A stretch of DNA of 9,916 nt from an uncultured Christensenella sp. GTDB lineage: Bacteria > Bacillota > Clostridia > Christensenellales > Pumilibacteraceae. Within the stretch, counting starts at the first letter, position 1. Each line of letters opens with the position of its first letter. The stretch lies in the NCBI GenBank assembly GCA_910585055.1, contig CAJUBY010000045.1:1-9916 (forward strand), given 5' to 3'. Shown here in pieces: positions 1 to 8,468 of this stretch. The translations under genes were made by a program, and so were the position numbers. The notes beneath the pieces are model-generated. The model made no database searches and was not told the origin of the DNA. It saw only the letters and a list, made by a program, of their open reading frames with translations.

Positions 1-1784
1 CCGATCTGAACCATCTTGGGAGTCTGCGACACGGTTTCTTTGTCAATAGCAACGCCGCGCGGAAGTATATACATCGGGCTGTCGGTTTCCGCGGTAGGCA
101 ACTCTGCGTGCTTGGTCTTGCGCTGTTTAACGCCGTTTTCGTCCGTTTCGACCGTGAAGTTATCGAAAGCGAGCTTATTTTTGGAGCCGGTTTTTGACGT
201 GAACTTATAGCTGTAAGCGCCGTTTACATTGAGTATGGTACCGGTAGTCGTATTTCCGTTGACAAGCTGTTCGGCAACGATACGTTCGCCGTCTTCGTTG
301 AACAACTGGATCTTGCTCGGATCGACATACATCTTTACGTTTTCGCCGCCGATAAACGGATAATCGAGCGGACACGACATGATCACCTTGTTGATAACGC
401 CGGGAACCGAAACATATACAGCTTTAAAGCGCGGATAATTGTCGTAGAATTCCGCCGTTCCTTCGATAAATACGTCGCCCTCTTCGCCTTCCGTCTTAAG
501 CGCCGTAGGAGGAATGCCGAGCGAAACTTTGTTGTTGATAACGGATTTGTCCGTGATACGGTTCAAAATACCGTCGGGAAGCGCGATCTTAACATCCCCG
601 AACATGATGTTCAAAGTGCCTTCAGTAGCAACCGCCTGCGCAGGGATCGTATTGTAATCGGGCACGCCCATAAGTGTAAGCTCGGTAGCGGCGTCGAACA
701 AGTGCGCATGTTCGGTAGCGAGATACATTTTTACGGTCTCGCCCTGCGTAAACGAATAACGTGCGTTTACCCTGGCTATAGTGTAATCTTCTTTGCCGTC
801 GACGTTGAGATACAAAATAGTTTCGTTACCCAGATTTTCGATAACATCGATAGTAGCTTCGATGACCGATTCGGGATGAGCGTCTACAAGCGCCTGCTCG
901 TAGCATACGTCTTCGGGACGGATACCCAAAAGCACGTCGCTGCCGATTATAGATCTGTCGATAATGCGCAAGGCTCTCGATCTGGGGATCATTACTTTGT
1001 TGGTCTCCCCGATCAAGGCATAAACATTGCCGTTTTCCTCAACGAGCTTGGCTTTGAATATATTCATCTGCGGCGAGCCAAGGAAGCACGCTACAAACAA
1101 GTTTGCCGGATTGTCGTACAATGTAGTAGGCGTATCCACCTGCTGAACGATACCGTCCTTCATAACGACTATACGCGTACCCATAGTCATAGCTTCCGTC
1201 TGGTCGTGGGTGACGTATATAAACGTCGTGGCAAGACGGTGATGTATCTTTGTTATCTCGGTACGCATCTGAACGCGAAGCTTTGCATCCAAGTTGCTGA
1301 GCGGCTCGTCCAAAAGGAATACTTTCGGTTCGCGGACGATAGCGCGACCGAGCGCAACACGCTGACGCTGACCGCCTGACAAGGCTTTGGGACGGCGGTT
1401 GAGCAAATGCTGTATACCGAGTATGCTCGCCGCTTCCTGCACCTTTTCGTCTATGACCTTGGACGGTACGTGACGAAGCCGCAGTCCGAACGCCATGTTA
1501 TCGTAAACTGTCATATGCGGATACAATGCGTAGTTTTGGAAAACCATCGCTATATCGCGGTCTTTAGGTTCCACATCGTTTACAAGCTTATCGTCTATAT
1601 ACAGTTCGCCGGCAGAAATATCCTCCAAACCCGCGATCATACGCAATGTCGTGGATTTACCGCAACCGGACGGACCTACGAAGACTATAAATTCTTTGTC
1701 GTCGATCTCCAAGTTGAAATCACTTACGGCACGAACACCGCCCGTATACACTTTGTAGATGTGTTTTAAAGACAAACTTGCCAT
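1..1784 (-). CDS. Sugar ABC transporter ATP-binding protein, MalK/UgpC/MsmX family, with duplicated C-terminal TOBE/OB unit (partial, 3' end off window)
   Basis: This is the cytoplasmic ATPase of a carbohydrate-type ABC importer; it hydrolyses ATP to drive uptake by a membrane permease pair that is not in the window. The ATG at 1784 follows AAGGAG (1791-1796) by 6 nt, and 594 codons are visible with no stop. The nucleotide-binding domain is complete: Walker A GPSGCGKST at residues 37-45, Q-loop Q83, signature LSGGQ at 135-139, Walker B ending FLLDEP at 156-161, D-loop SNLD, and switch H193. The TOBE/OB regulatory region starts around GIRPEDV (287-293) and the usual family end is near LFDAATEL (362-369), typical for a 360-380 residue protein. 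This one continues for more than 220 residues. The extension repeats the same landmarks: LGIPPTAL near 422-429 and ENVKMYV...LFNEDGE near 483-500, about 132-136 residues later. Members of this family often serve several sugar transporters, so the substrate cannot be deduced. Confidence 0.96.
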   Translation of the reverse strand, partial: MASLSLKHIYKVYTGGVRAVSDFNLEIDDKEFIVFVGPSGCGKSTTLRMIAGLEDISAGELYIDDKLVNDVEPKDRDIAMVFQNYALYPHMTVYDNMAFGLRLRHVPSKVIDEKVQEAASILGIQHLLNRRPKALSGGQRQRVALGRAIVREPKVFLLDEPLSNLDAKLRVQMRTEITKIHHRLATTFIYVTHDQTEAMTMGTRIVVMKDGIVQQVDTPTTLYDNPANLFVACFLGSPQMNIFKAKLVEENGNVYALIGETNKVMIPRSRALRIIDRSIIGSDVLLGIRPEDVCYEQALVDAHPESVIEATIDVIENLGNETILYLNVDGKEDYTIARVNARYSFTQGETVKMYLATEHAHLFDAATELTLMGVPDYNTIPAQAVATEGTLNIMFGDVKIALPDGILNRITDKSVINNKVSLGIPPTALKTEGEEGDVFIEGTAEFYDNYPRFKAVYVSVPGVINKVIMSCPLDYPFIGGENVKMYVDPSKIQLFNEDGERIVAEQLVNGNTTTGTILNVNGAYSYKFTSKTGSKNKLAFDNFTVETDENGVKQRKTKHAELPTAETDSPMYILPRGVAIDKETVSQTPKMVQI

Positions 1785-1817
1785 TATTTTCTCCTTATTC
1801 TTTATTTTGTTGTATTT

Positions 1818-1846
1818 ATTATACTACTATTCCGCTCTCATTTCAA
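1818..1846 (-). promoter_or_regulatory. Sigma-A promoter of the ABC ATPase gene
   Basis: On the minus strand TTGAAA (1841-1846) and TATAAT (1818-1823) are separated by exactly 17 nt. Transcription would start about 1811, some 27 nt before the ATG, with the AAGGAG site in the leader. The gene therefore has its own promoter and need not depend on readthrough from the surface lipoprotein gene upstream. No operator or riboswitch is evident between this promoter and 1947. Confidence 0.85.
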
Positions 1847-1947
1847 TGTTATTTTGCATAAATTTTTATATGGATTTTATCTACTTTGACCATATAGCCG
1901 CAACGGAAAAACATTACGTAAATTATATTTGAAAAATTCATTAGTAA

Positions 1948-1981
1948 AATGCGTAGTAGCCATAGGGAACTACCACGCATT
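1948..1981 (-). terminator. Hairpin, probable terminator of the giant lipoprotein transcript
   Basis: There are 12-nt arms at 1948-1959 and 1970-1981 around a 10-nt loop, with a single mismatch (1955/1974) that becomes a G-U pair in minus-strand RNA. On the minus strand the stem is followed by a loose T-rich tail (TTTTACTAATGAATTTTT) rather than a clean U-run, so termination may be modest. It lies about 80 nt past the lipoprotein stop codon and upstream of the ABC promoter. The loop and one arm form the 16-bp sequence shared with 9659-9674, so the dyad could instead be a recombination or transposon-end site. Confidence 0.5.
1954..1969 (-). repeat. Left copy of a 16-bp inverted flanking repeat
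   Basis: The + strand reads TAGTAGCCATAGGGAA here, and its exact reverse complement occurs at 9659-9674. The two copies flank the block containing the giant lipoprotein gene, the invertible promoter and the recombinase gene. Similarity does not clearly extend beyond 16 bp, and no target-site duplication was seen outside the copies. Confidence 0.6.
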
Positions 1982-2060
1982 CGTTTGAGAAGGAATATTA
2001 GTTGACTCACAATCAAAATTAATCAATGGTTTATAATCATATTTTCCCCTTAAAATTGCT

Positions 2061-5000
2061 TTAAGATTTTGATATATCGCCGTCGATACACTGAATCGTG
2101 TAGTTGCCGGTATTACTATTCCAATCTACCCCTTTTGCAATCGTATTCCATTGTTCCATCGTTCCATCAAAAACAATACTCGAAAGCTTGTTGCAATTTA
2201 TAAATGCTTTTTCGCCAATACTCGTTACTGTACTTGAAATAGTAACGGTTGTCATGGCAGTACAATTACTGAATGCAAAGTTCTTGATTTCTGACACTCC
2301 TTCGGGAATAACAAGGTTAGATGTGACATCAACTCCGTCGATATACAATCCTTTTGCATAATACATAGGATTAGAAGATTCGGATACAAACTCTATATTA
2401 CACCAATCTGCTATCGTACCGGCATAATTCACTCTTTGTAGACTGCTACAAGCCCAGAATGTCGCATTACGTATTGATGTCAAACCGTTACCCAATGTAA
2501 TTTCGGTTATTTCCGAACATCCGTTAAAAGCAGAAAGACCTATTACCGTAACGCTATCCGCAATAGTTACATTCGTGATGCTCGTGCAGTTAAAAAACAC
2601 ATACGGCAATATCTGTGTTACCGTATTAGGCACTGTTATATCTGTTACCAAAGTGTTGTTAATATACAGATTTTTCGCATAATACAACGGATTGGAAGAA
2701 GCGGAGCCAAAGCGCATTGTACACCATTCTGCAATCGTCCCAATAAAATCAACTTTTGTAAGGGCAGTACATTCATAAAAAGCAGCTTCTCCTATACCCT
2801 TGACTGAATTATATATCGTTATGTTCGTCAGATTACCGCAGCCTGTAAATGCATTTTTAGATATAAGGGCTGCACCTGTAACGGAAACACTCTCCAACGT
2901 TTCCGGCACACAAGCGGAATTTTCGTTAAAACTACTCGCCCCGAAAATATAGCCGAAATGCGTATTCTCCGTTCCGTTTGCACTCGCCCCGACAAACGGT
3001 AAACTTATACTTGTCAAACCGGTACATCCCGCAAACGCGCCTTTACCTATGCTCGTTACGCCACCGACGATAATCAAATTTGTAATATTTCCGCACCCAT
3101 CAAATGCATTCTCACTAATACTCATACCGCCTCGTATTATCACGGTCTTAAGTGATGACGGGACATATGATGAATTACCAGAATAGCTAATTGCACCAAA
3201 AATATAACCGAAATGCGTATTCTCCGTTCCGTTTGCACGCTCTCCGACAAACGGTATCGTTATGCTTTCAAGTGAACGGCACGTATCAAACGCCTTACGA
3301 CCAAAACTTATTACGGAATTAGGGACGAACACATTCGTAAGCGATGTGCAATTGCTAAATGCACCCTTACCTATTATCCTAATGCCATTGGGTAAGTTAA
3401 TGCTCGTAAGTTTGTTGCAATCGTAGAACGCCGAGTCCGCTAAACCAACGGTATTCGAGCGCAAAGTTACCGAAGTAACGGAAGTATCGCAACCTACAAT
3501 CCATTTATCTACATATTGCACTCCGTCATCCGTTTCTATCAATTCGGTACAACCATCAAATGCCGCTGTTCCGATGCTCAATATACTTTCCATTATTGTT
3601 ACGCCTATAAGGCTTTTACAACCATAAAACGCTCTATTCGGAATTACTGTTCCGCCTATAATGACAGTCTTTAGTGACGACGGAACGTAAGATGAATTAT
3701 CGGAAACGTTATCTGCACCGAAAAAATATCCTAAATGCATGGACATAAACGGTATTGTTAAACTTGTAAGCGAACTGCAACCGCTAAACACATCTTTACC
3801 TATACTCACTCCGTCACCTATAATTATATCTGTAAGCATATTGCAATTATCGAATGCACCGTATAGAATATCTCCTCCGGTTATCGTCACTTCCCTTAGC
3901 GTTGCGGGTAAGTAATACCTTGAACTAATTTGTTTCCACGGTTGAGTGCTCATATAATACCATTGTTCAATCACTCTACTGCCATTATATGAGTCACGTC
4001 CGAATATATATCCGAACGGATATTGATTGTCATCTCTATCAGTCTTTACCGAATCACCCACAAAAGGTAACGTTAAACTAATGAGATTAGAACAATAAAT
4101 AAAAGCACCTTCCTTGATATTCGTTACGCAGTCCGGCACAATTATGCTTGTTTCCTCTGTATTTTTTACACCTGTTATTGTAATGCCCTCATCGTTAGAA
4201 GTAAAAGCGAATGGTTTAAGTTCAGATATAATATCCCACTTCGCCGTATAAGTTGCATTTTCGCTCGGCATTTCAAACGTATAGCTCAACTCTCTCGTAA
4301 GCTCAGTTTCTCCGTTATACCAACCGACCCACATATAACCTTTGTTCGTAGTTGCTGTTACCGTTATGCTTTCACCTACAATTGTAGTGTCCGGAATATC
4401 GCCGATAGCCCCTGCCTCGTCAATATTTTTTTCAAACATAACGGGACAAATAATCCACCGTGCTTTATATAAAACATTTTCACTTGGCATTGCAAACGTA
4501 TAACTCAACGTTTTCGAGAGTTCGGTTTCTCCCTTATACCAACCGACAAATGTGTAACCGCTATTTGTTGTCGCCGTTATTGTTACGCTGTCACCCACAA
4601 TATATTTTCCGTTAAGCGTTGTAACAGTTCCCGCTTCAATATTGCCGCTCTCGACCGTGACCTTTATCCACTTCGCCGTATAAGTTGTGTTTTCACTTGG
4701 CATAGTAAAGGTATAGCTCAATTCTTTCGTCAATTCCGTTTCACCGCCATACCACCCGACGAATGTGTAGCCGTTAAAAGTTTCAGCCGTTACCGTTACA
4801 CTTTCTCCCACTACATATTTAGCATTAAGTTTAGATACATAGCCTGCTGACTTATTATTTCTTTCAAGTGTTACTTGTATCCACCTTGCCGTATATGTAA
4901 CATTTTCACTCGGCATAAAAAACGTATAGCTCAACTCTTTCGTTAATTCCGTTTCACCCTCATACCAGCCTACCCAAGTGTAACCGCTACTCGTCACTGC

Positions 5001-8000
5001 CGTTATTGTAACACTTTCACCGACTTTATATGCTCCTGTCAAAGAAGGTATTGAACCCGCCCCAGAATTATTTTGTTCCAAAGTAACAGGATTCTTGATC
5101 CATCTTGCCGTATATATGACATTTTCTCTCGGCATTGCAAACGTATAGCTCAATTCTTTCGTAAGCTCCGTTTCTCCGTTATACCAGCCCACCCAAGTGT
5201 AGCCGTAATAGATTGTCGCCGTTATTGTTACGCTTTCGCCCGCCGTGGTTTTTGTATTGTATTTACTCGTTATCGTTCCGGCGTTTACATTATTTCTTTC
5301 CGTGGTAAGCGTATAATACGTCCACCTTGCCGTATATGTAACATTTTCACACGGCATTGCAAACGTATAGCTCAACTCTTTCGTAAGCTCTGTATCATCG
5401 TTATACCAACCGATGAACGTGTACCCACTATTCGTCGTCGCCGTTACCGTTACTTCCTGCCCGACCGTATATTTTTCGTTCAATGACGATACTGTTCCCG
5501 CAGACGTATCGTTTCTATCCAAGGAAAGCCTTACCCACTTTGCCGTGTACGTTACACTTTCCGCCGGCATTGCAAAGGTGTAACTCAATTCTTCGGTCAA
5601 CTTTGTTTCGCCGTCATACCAACCTACCCATGTATAGCCGTTTTTGGTATCAGCCGTTATTACTACAATTTCACCCACTGCATATTTTGCATTAAGCTCA
5701 GATATATATCCTGCTGACGTATTATTTCTTTCTAATGTTACTTTTATCCACTTCGCCGTAAGCGTCGTGTTTTCACTCGGCATAGTAAAAGTATAGCTCT
5801 GCTCTTTGGTAAGTTCCGTTTCGCCGTCATACCAACCTACCCATGTATAGCCGACATTTGTATTTCTCACCGTCACCGTTACGGTTTCGCCTGCCGTATA
5901 TATTCCGTTAAGTGTAAATATGCTTCCTGCGGACGTATTATTTCTTTCAAGCGTAACTTTGATCCATTTCGCCGTAAACGTCTTATTTTCCGACGGCATA
6001 ATAAAGGTATAACTTAACTCTTTCGTGAGTTCCGTTTCGCCGTCGTACCAGCCTACCCAAGTGTAACCGTTTTTCGTTTCTGCCGTAACTGTAACCTCTT
6101 GACCTACAGCCGTAGTGCCCGACAGTCCGCTGACCGAACCTGCTTCCGCAATGCTTTTTTCAAGTGTCACGGGACATATAACCCATTTGGCGGTAAGCTC
6201 ACGTTCTCTATCCTGCATTTCGATAAATTCATTTTCGGATATTTTGTCTTCGCCTTCGTACCAGCCGGCGAAAGCATATCCGTCTTTTACAAGCGGCACT
6301 GTGAAGTCGGCGCCTATTTCCGCCGTATTCTCATTACTCGTCACAACCGGAGAACCGGAAGTTTGCGCTGTGTCCCCAACAAGTTTTACCGTAAAAGATC
6401 CTGTAAGTTGAGTAACCGTAAACGTAACGTATCCGTGCGAATATATCTGTTCACCCAAATTATATACATAGTAATCGAGATTGATTGTTTTAGCCGAATT
6501 CGCGTCGATTGTAACGGTTTGCGTATTCTGCGCTTCTCCGTATTTATTTATCGTAAGAGTAACGCCGCTTGTTGCGCTTATGTTCAAAACATAACGTTTA
6601 TTTGCGGGCAAATACATTTTGTATGTTCCCGTTTTGTTTGAAGTCAACTCGCCGTTCAGCGGAACAACCGTTTCGTTTGCCGTTTCAACGGCTGGCGCAA
6701 GCGCAACGGGTTTCGTGATTTTTTGCCCGAAATCAAACGAAACAAGATTTTTCCCGTATTCGCCTTGTTCCGGAAGATAATAATGCAACCATTCCGTGAA
6801 TACCTCATTATCATTCTGCGCCGTTTTTACGGGTAAAACGCAATCGGAATCATACGGCACATAGGTTATATCCAATACGCTACGCATCGTTTTGTCGGTA
6901 TACGTAACAACGGGCACGGTCTTAACCGTTTTAAGCGTATCGTTTTCAAAAGAAAAGTAATACTTTTTCTTCGCGTAAACCGCCGTGAGCTTATCGGGCA
7001 GGTTTTCCTCCGATATATAGTTGACGCCCGAATACCCCTCAATATTTGTTAAATAGCCACCGTCGGGCATACGCCAACCGATAAAATCCCAAGTCTCTTT
7101 TTGCGGCGACGGCAAGACGAAAAACTGCGTATAAGGTTTTACGGTAAGCTCGCCGTCAAGCGTTCCGCCGTCCGTTTCCGAGGAGATCGTAATTTCTTTA
7201 TAGGTCTGATACAAATTCCAATCTTCGGTAATCGCCGTGGAATAAACGAATTTTTCGTAAGTATTCGTTTGCTTGTTGAAATACACACGGCAATCAAATT
7301 CAAACTCTGAGCTCTCTTGCACCGCCGTATCCGCGGAAAACCTACCGTTTTCGATAACGCGCACTTTCTCATACGGTTCCGTTTCAAATACGTTAGTAAA
7401 CAAACTAACATAATAATCGTGTTTAACGTATATATCCAACAGATACGTCTGCTGTACTACACCCGAATTATCGCTTATGGTAACAAACTGAATATTACTT
7501 CCATAGTGCAACGTGAATCTCTGCGCTCCGTTCGGGGTATCGAAATCGCCTTGATACCAGCTCCAAGTATACCCGTTTTTCACGGAATACTGCATACCCG
7601 TGATAGTTTTAAGATTGAAATTGTTTTGCTGTCCGACTTTGTTCGCCCCGCCTAAATCGTCGCTCGTAATTTCAACATAAACAAATTTATCGACTCGACC
7701 ACTGTATTCATCATAGAATAAAGAATTTTTAACACCTTCGCTTGAAGGCTTGAACGAAACATAATCGTCGTCATACCCATCTAAATCTTTTTCCCATTTC
7801 GCTCTTAACTGCAAATCTTTATTCGGCATTACGCTTGCTGAATTGTATTCTTCGCCGACAAACGGAATCTCCCAGCAAATAAACGTATAACCGTCTCGCG
7901 TAGGCGAAGGCAATGAAGCCATAACTTCACCTACTGTAAATTGCATATCGTCGAGTTCGCCGTTACCGCCGTTCAAATCGAAACTGACTGTTTTGAAATT

Positions 8001-8261
8001 TTTTTGCTGTTCATCGCCGTCGCGCTCGTATTTACACACAGTACAAATTGTACCGTCAAAGGAATGGGCGGCTCTCGCGTTGATTTCTTCCGTATGTTCG
8101 CAAGTCGCTTTATGCCAATGATAATCGGCATCGTAAGTCCACTCCGACGTATATGTATGCGTATGGCCGCTTTCGACTCTACCGCAAGCCGATACAGCAA
8201 TCACCATTACACATATTGTAACCACGAGCAACAACCATTTACCGATACTCAGTCTTTTCAT
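2061..8261 (-). CDS. Giant surface lipoprotein with InlB-type and BspA-type leucine-rich repeats (2066 aa)
   Basis: The start is the ATG at 8261, because GGAGG (8267-8271) lies 5 nt upstream and it gives a clean lipoprotein signal: KR, a hydrophobic stretch at about 9-25, then the lipobox VSAC with lipidated Cys26. Upstream in-frame TTG (8279) and ATG (8273) lack this context. Domains: a His/Cys-rich segment at 33-78 (HTH, HWH, C54, H56, C73-C76); an InlB/Flg_new repeat at about 89-155; an unassigned beta-rich region with another InlB-like unit around 360-430; a further InlB unit at about 640-693; nine tandem divergent InlB repeats at 695-1342; and about 17 BspA-type LRR units at 1343-2066 (consensus aF..C..L..v.i), ending in the family's typical W...CIDG tail. 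There is no LPXTG; the lipid is the anchor. Similar repeats occur in adhesins and mucin- or host-binding proteins, so adhesion is an inference. The adjacent inverted-repeat promoter suggests phase-variable expression. Its length and domain makeup make it a metabolically costly surface product, fitting ON/OFF control. Confidence 0.96.
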   Translation of the reverse strand: MKRLSIGKWLLLVVTICVMVIAVSACGRVESGHTHTYTSEWTYDADYHWHKATCEHTEEINARAAHSFDGTICTVCKYERDGDEQQKNFKTVSFDLNGGNGELDDMQFTVGEVMASLPSPTRDGYTFICWEIPFVGEEYNSASVMPNKDLQLRAKWEKDLDGYDDDYVSFKPSSEGVKNSLFYDEYSGRVDKFVYVEITSDDLGGANKVGQQNNFNLKTITGMQYSVKNGYTWSWYQGDFDTPNGAQRFTLHYGSNIQFVTISDNSGVVQQTYLLDIYVKHDYYVSLFTNVFETEPYEKVRVIENGRFSADTAVQESSEFEFDCRVYFNKQTNTYEKFVYSTAITEDWNLYQTYKEITISSETDGGTLDGELTVKPYTQFFVLPSPQKETWDFIGWRMPDGGYLTNIEGYSGVNYISEENLPDKLTAVYAKKKYYFSFENDTLKTVKTVPVVTYTDKTMRSVLDITYVPYDSDCVLPVKTAQNDNEVFTEWLHYYLPEQGEYGKNLVSFDFGQKITKPVALAPAVETANETVVPLNGELTSNKTGTYKMYLPANKRYVLNISATSGVTLTINKYGEAQNTQTVTIDANSAKTINLDYYVYNLGEQIYSHGYVTFTVTQLTGSFTVKLVGDTAQTSGSPVVTSNENTAEIGADFTVPLVKDGYAFAGWYEGEDKISENEFIEMQDRERELTAKWVICPVTLEKSIAEAGSVSGLSGTTAVGQEVTVTAETKNGYTWVGWYDGETELTKELSYTFIMPSENKTFTAKWIKVTLERNNTSAGSIFTLNGIYTAGETVTVTVRNTNVGYTWVGWYDGETELTKEQSYTFTMPSENTTLTAKWIKVTLERNNTSAGYISELNAKYAVGEIVVITADTKNGYTWVGWYDGETKLTEELSYTFAMPAESVTYTAKWVRLSLDRNDTSAGTVSSLNEKYTVGQEVTVTATTNSGYTFIGWYNDDTELTKELSYTFAMPCENVTYTARWTYYTLTTERNNVNAGTITSKYNTKTTAGESVTITATIYYGYTWVGWYNGETELTKELSYTFAMPRENVIYTARWIKNPVTLEQNNSGAGSIPSLTGAYKVGESVTITAVTSSGYTWVGWYEGETELTKELSYTFFMPSENVTYTARWIQVTLERNNKSAGYVSKLNAKYVVGESVTVTAETFNGYTFVGWYGGETELTKELSYTFTMPSENTTYTAKWIKVTVESGNIEAGTVTTLNGKYIVGDSVTITATTNSGYTFVGWYKGETELSKTLSYTFAMPSENVLYKARWIICPVMFEKNIDEAGAIGDIPDTTIVGESITVTATTNKGYMWVGWYNGETELTRELSYTFEMPSENATYTAKWDIISELKPFAFTSNDEGITITGVKNTEETSIIVPDCVTNIKEGAFIYCSNLISLTLPFVGDSVKTDRDDNQYPFGYIFGRDSYNGSRVIEQWYYMSTQPWKQISSRYYLPATLREVTITGGDILYGAFDNCNMLTDIIIGDGVSIGKDVFSGCSSLTSLTIPFMSMHLGYFFGADNVSDNSSYVPSSLKTVIIGGTVIPNRAFYGCKSLIGVTIMESILSIGTAAFDGCTELIETDDGVQYVDKWIVGCDTSVTSVTLRSNTVGLADSAFYDCNKLTSINLPNGIRIIGKGAFSNCTSLTNVFVPNSVISFGRKAFDTCRSLESITIPFVGERANGTENTHFGYIFGAISYSGNSSYVPSSLKTVIIRGGMSISENAFDGCGNITNLIIVGGVTSIGKGAFAGCTGLTSISLPFVGASANGTENTHFGYIFGASSFNENSACVPETLESVSVTGAALISKNAFTGCGNLTNITIYNSVKGIGEAAFYECTALTKVDFIGTIAEWCTMRFGSASSNPLYYAKNLYINNTLVTDITVPNTVTQILPYVFFNCTSITNVTIADSVTVIGLSAFNGCSEITEITLGNGLTSIRNATFWACSSLQRVNYAGTIADWCNIEFVSESSNPMYYAKGLYIDGVDVTSNLVIPEGVSEIKNFAFSNCTAMTTVTISSTVTSIGEKAFINCNKLSSIVFDGTMEQWNTIAKGVDWNSNTGNYTIQCIDGDISKS
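2953..3238 (-). repeat. 31-bp exact direct repeat inside the LRR region (2953-2983 and 3208-3238)
   Basis: Two identical 31-bp tracts 255 bp apart encode the residues around NGTENTHFGYIFG. They belong to a larger duplicated cassette: an LRR strand ending in PFVG, an insert with FGYIFG, then VPxxL(K/E)(T/S)V. More diverged relatives of the cassette lie near 3720-3760 and 3880-4070. This indicates recent internal duplication in the C-terminal half of the protein. Confidence 0.8.
4236..6179 (-). repeat. Nine tandem ~72-residue (~216-bp) divergent InlB-type repeats within the lipoprotein gene
   Basis: Residues 695-1342 are nine consecutive units. Each ends in a strongly conserved block of the type GYTWVGWYDGETELTKELS, then YTFAMPSENVTYTAKW. 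Each begins with a variable part (TLERNNTSAG..., then a VGESVTITA-like strand). The conserved halves are near-identical at DNA level between units, for example the segment coding for ETELTKELSYTF. The variable halves differ in length and sequence. The pattern matches the divergent InlB B-repeat family of bacterial surface proteins. Near-identical DNA blocks in tandem would favour copy-number change by recombination. Confidence 0.9.
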
Positions 8262-8266
8262 AAAAA

Positions 8267-8271
8267 CCTCC
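8267..8271 (-). promoter_or_regulatory. Ribosome binding site GGAGG that fixes the lipoprotein start
   Basis: On the minus strand TGGAGG precedes the ATG at 8261 by 5 nt. It lies inside the longer reading frame that begins at TTG 8279, so the longer frame would code through the ribosome binding site. The signal peptide beginning MKRLSIGKW supports the shorter start. Confidence 0.85.
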
Positions 8272-8291
8272 ATTTGCAATCATTATTGATT

Positions 8292-8329
8292 TTCGGTGTA
8301 CATTTGCTATTGCAAAAGTGTACGCCGAA
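8292..8329. other. Stem-loop in the lipoprotein 5' leader, overlapping the left inverted repeat
   Basis: Arms at 8292-8302 and 8319-8329 pair over 11 positions with one mismatch. A second inner stem, TTTGC (8303-8307) with GCAAA (8312-8316), closes a TATT loop. There is no U-run on either side, so it is not a standard terminator. It would sit in the leader of any transcript starting in the inverted promoter segment, about 20 nt upstream of the GGAGG. Possible roles are mRNA stabilisation, translational control, or part of the recombinase binding site; the sequence alone does not decide. Confidence 0.6.
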
Positions 8330-8345
8330 TAGCATAATAGGCGTA
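8326..8345 (+). repeat. Left 20-bp inverted repeat of the invertible promoter (IRL)
   Basis: The sequence CGAATAGCATAATAGGCGTA is the exact reverse complement of 8469-8488. The left site also has its own dyad, GTACGCC (8320-8326) and GGCGTAC (8340-8346) around a 13-nt centre, which resembles the paired arms of a tyrosine recombinase core site. A 20-bp perfect match 123 bp apart is very unlikely by chance. Confidence 0.95.
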
Positions 8346-8426
8346 CATAAGGTACTTGTTTTGTTCACCGAATATAATGAATATGTACATTCTTAAAATC
8401 TTTTTAATAGAATTGCCGCCGAACTC

Positions 8427-8455
8427 TTGATTTCAGTTTCAAAATGCGTTATAAT
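8427..8455 (+). promoter_or_regulatory. Consensus promoter inside the invertible segment, pointing right
   Basis: TTGATT (8427-8432) and TATAAT (8450-8455) are 17 nt apart on the + strand, with start predicted near 8462, just inside the right inverted repeat. No + strand gene lies downstream; the transcript would meet the terminator at 8503-8535 after about 75 nt. Another TATAAT at 8373-8378 also faces right but lacks a recognisable -35. Confidence 0.8.
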
Positions 8456-8468
8456 ATAAAAGAAATAA

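Noticed and set aside
702..1769. Plus-strand open frames of 225 and 120 codons
   Set aside because: They lie opposite the ABC ATPase coding sequence, whose Walker, signature and H-loop motifs are all intact on the minus strand.
2001..2040. TTGACT and TATAAT on the + strand considered as a promoter
   Set aside because: The boxes are 24 nt apart, far from the 16-18 nt needed, and no + strand gene follows.
4236..6179. Regular ~216-bp spacing considered as a CRISPR-like or satellite array
   Set aside because: The repeats are in frame and encode InlB-type domains; unit length and coding conservation rule out CRISPR.
8262..8279. Longer lipoprotein start at TTG 8279
   Set aside because: It would translate through the GGAGG site; the ATG at 8261 has correct spacing and begins a proper lipoprotein signal peptide.
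5073..8396. Several plus- and minus-strand open frames of 69-180 codons
   Set aside because: They are out-of-frame shadows of the repetitive lipoprotein gene, with no ribosome binding site or recognisable motif.
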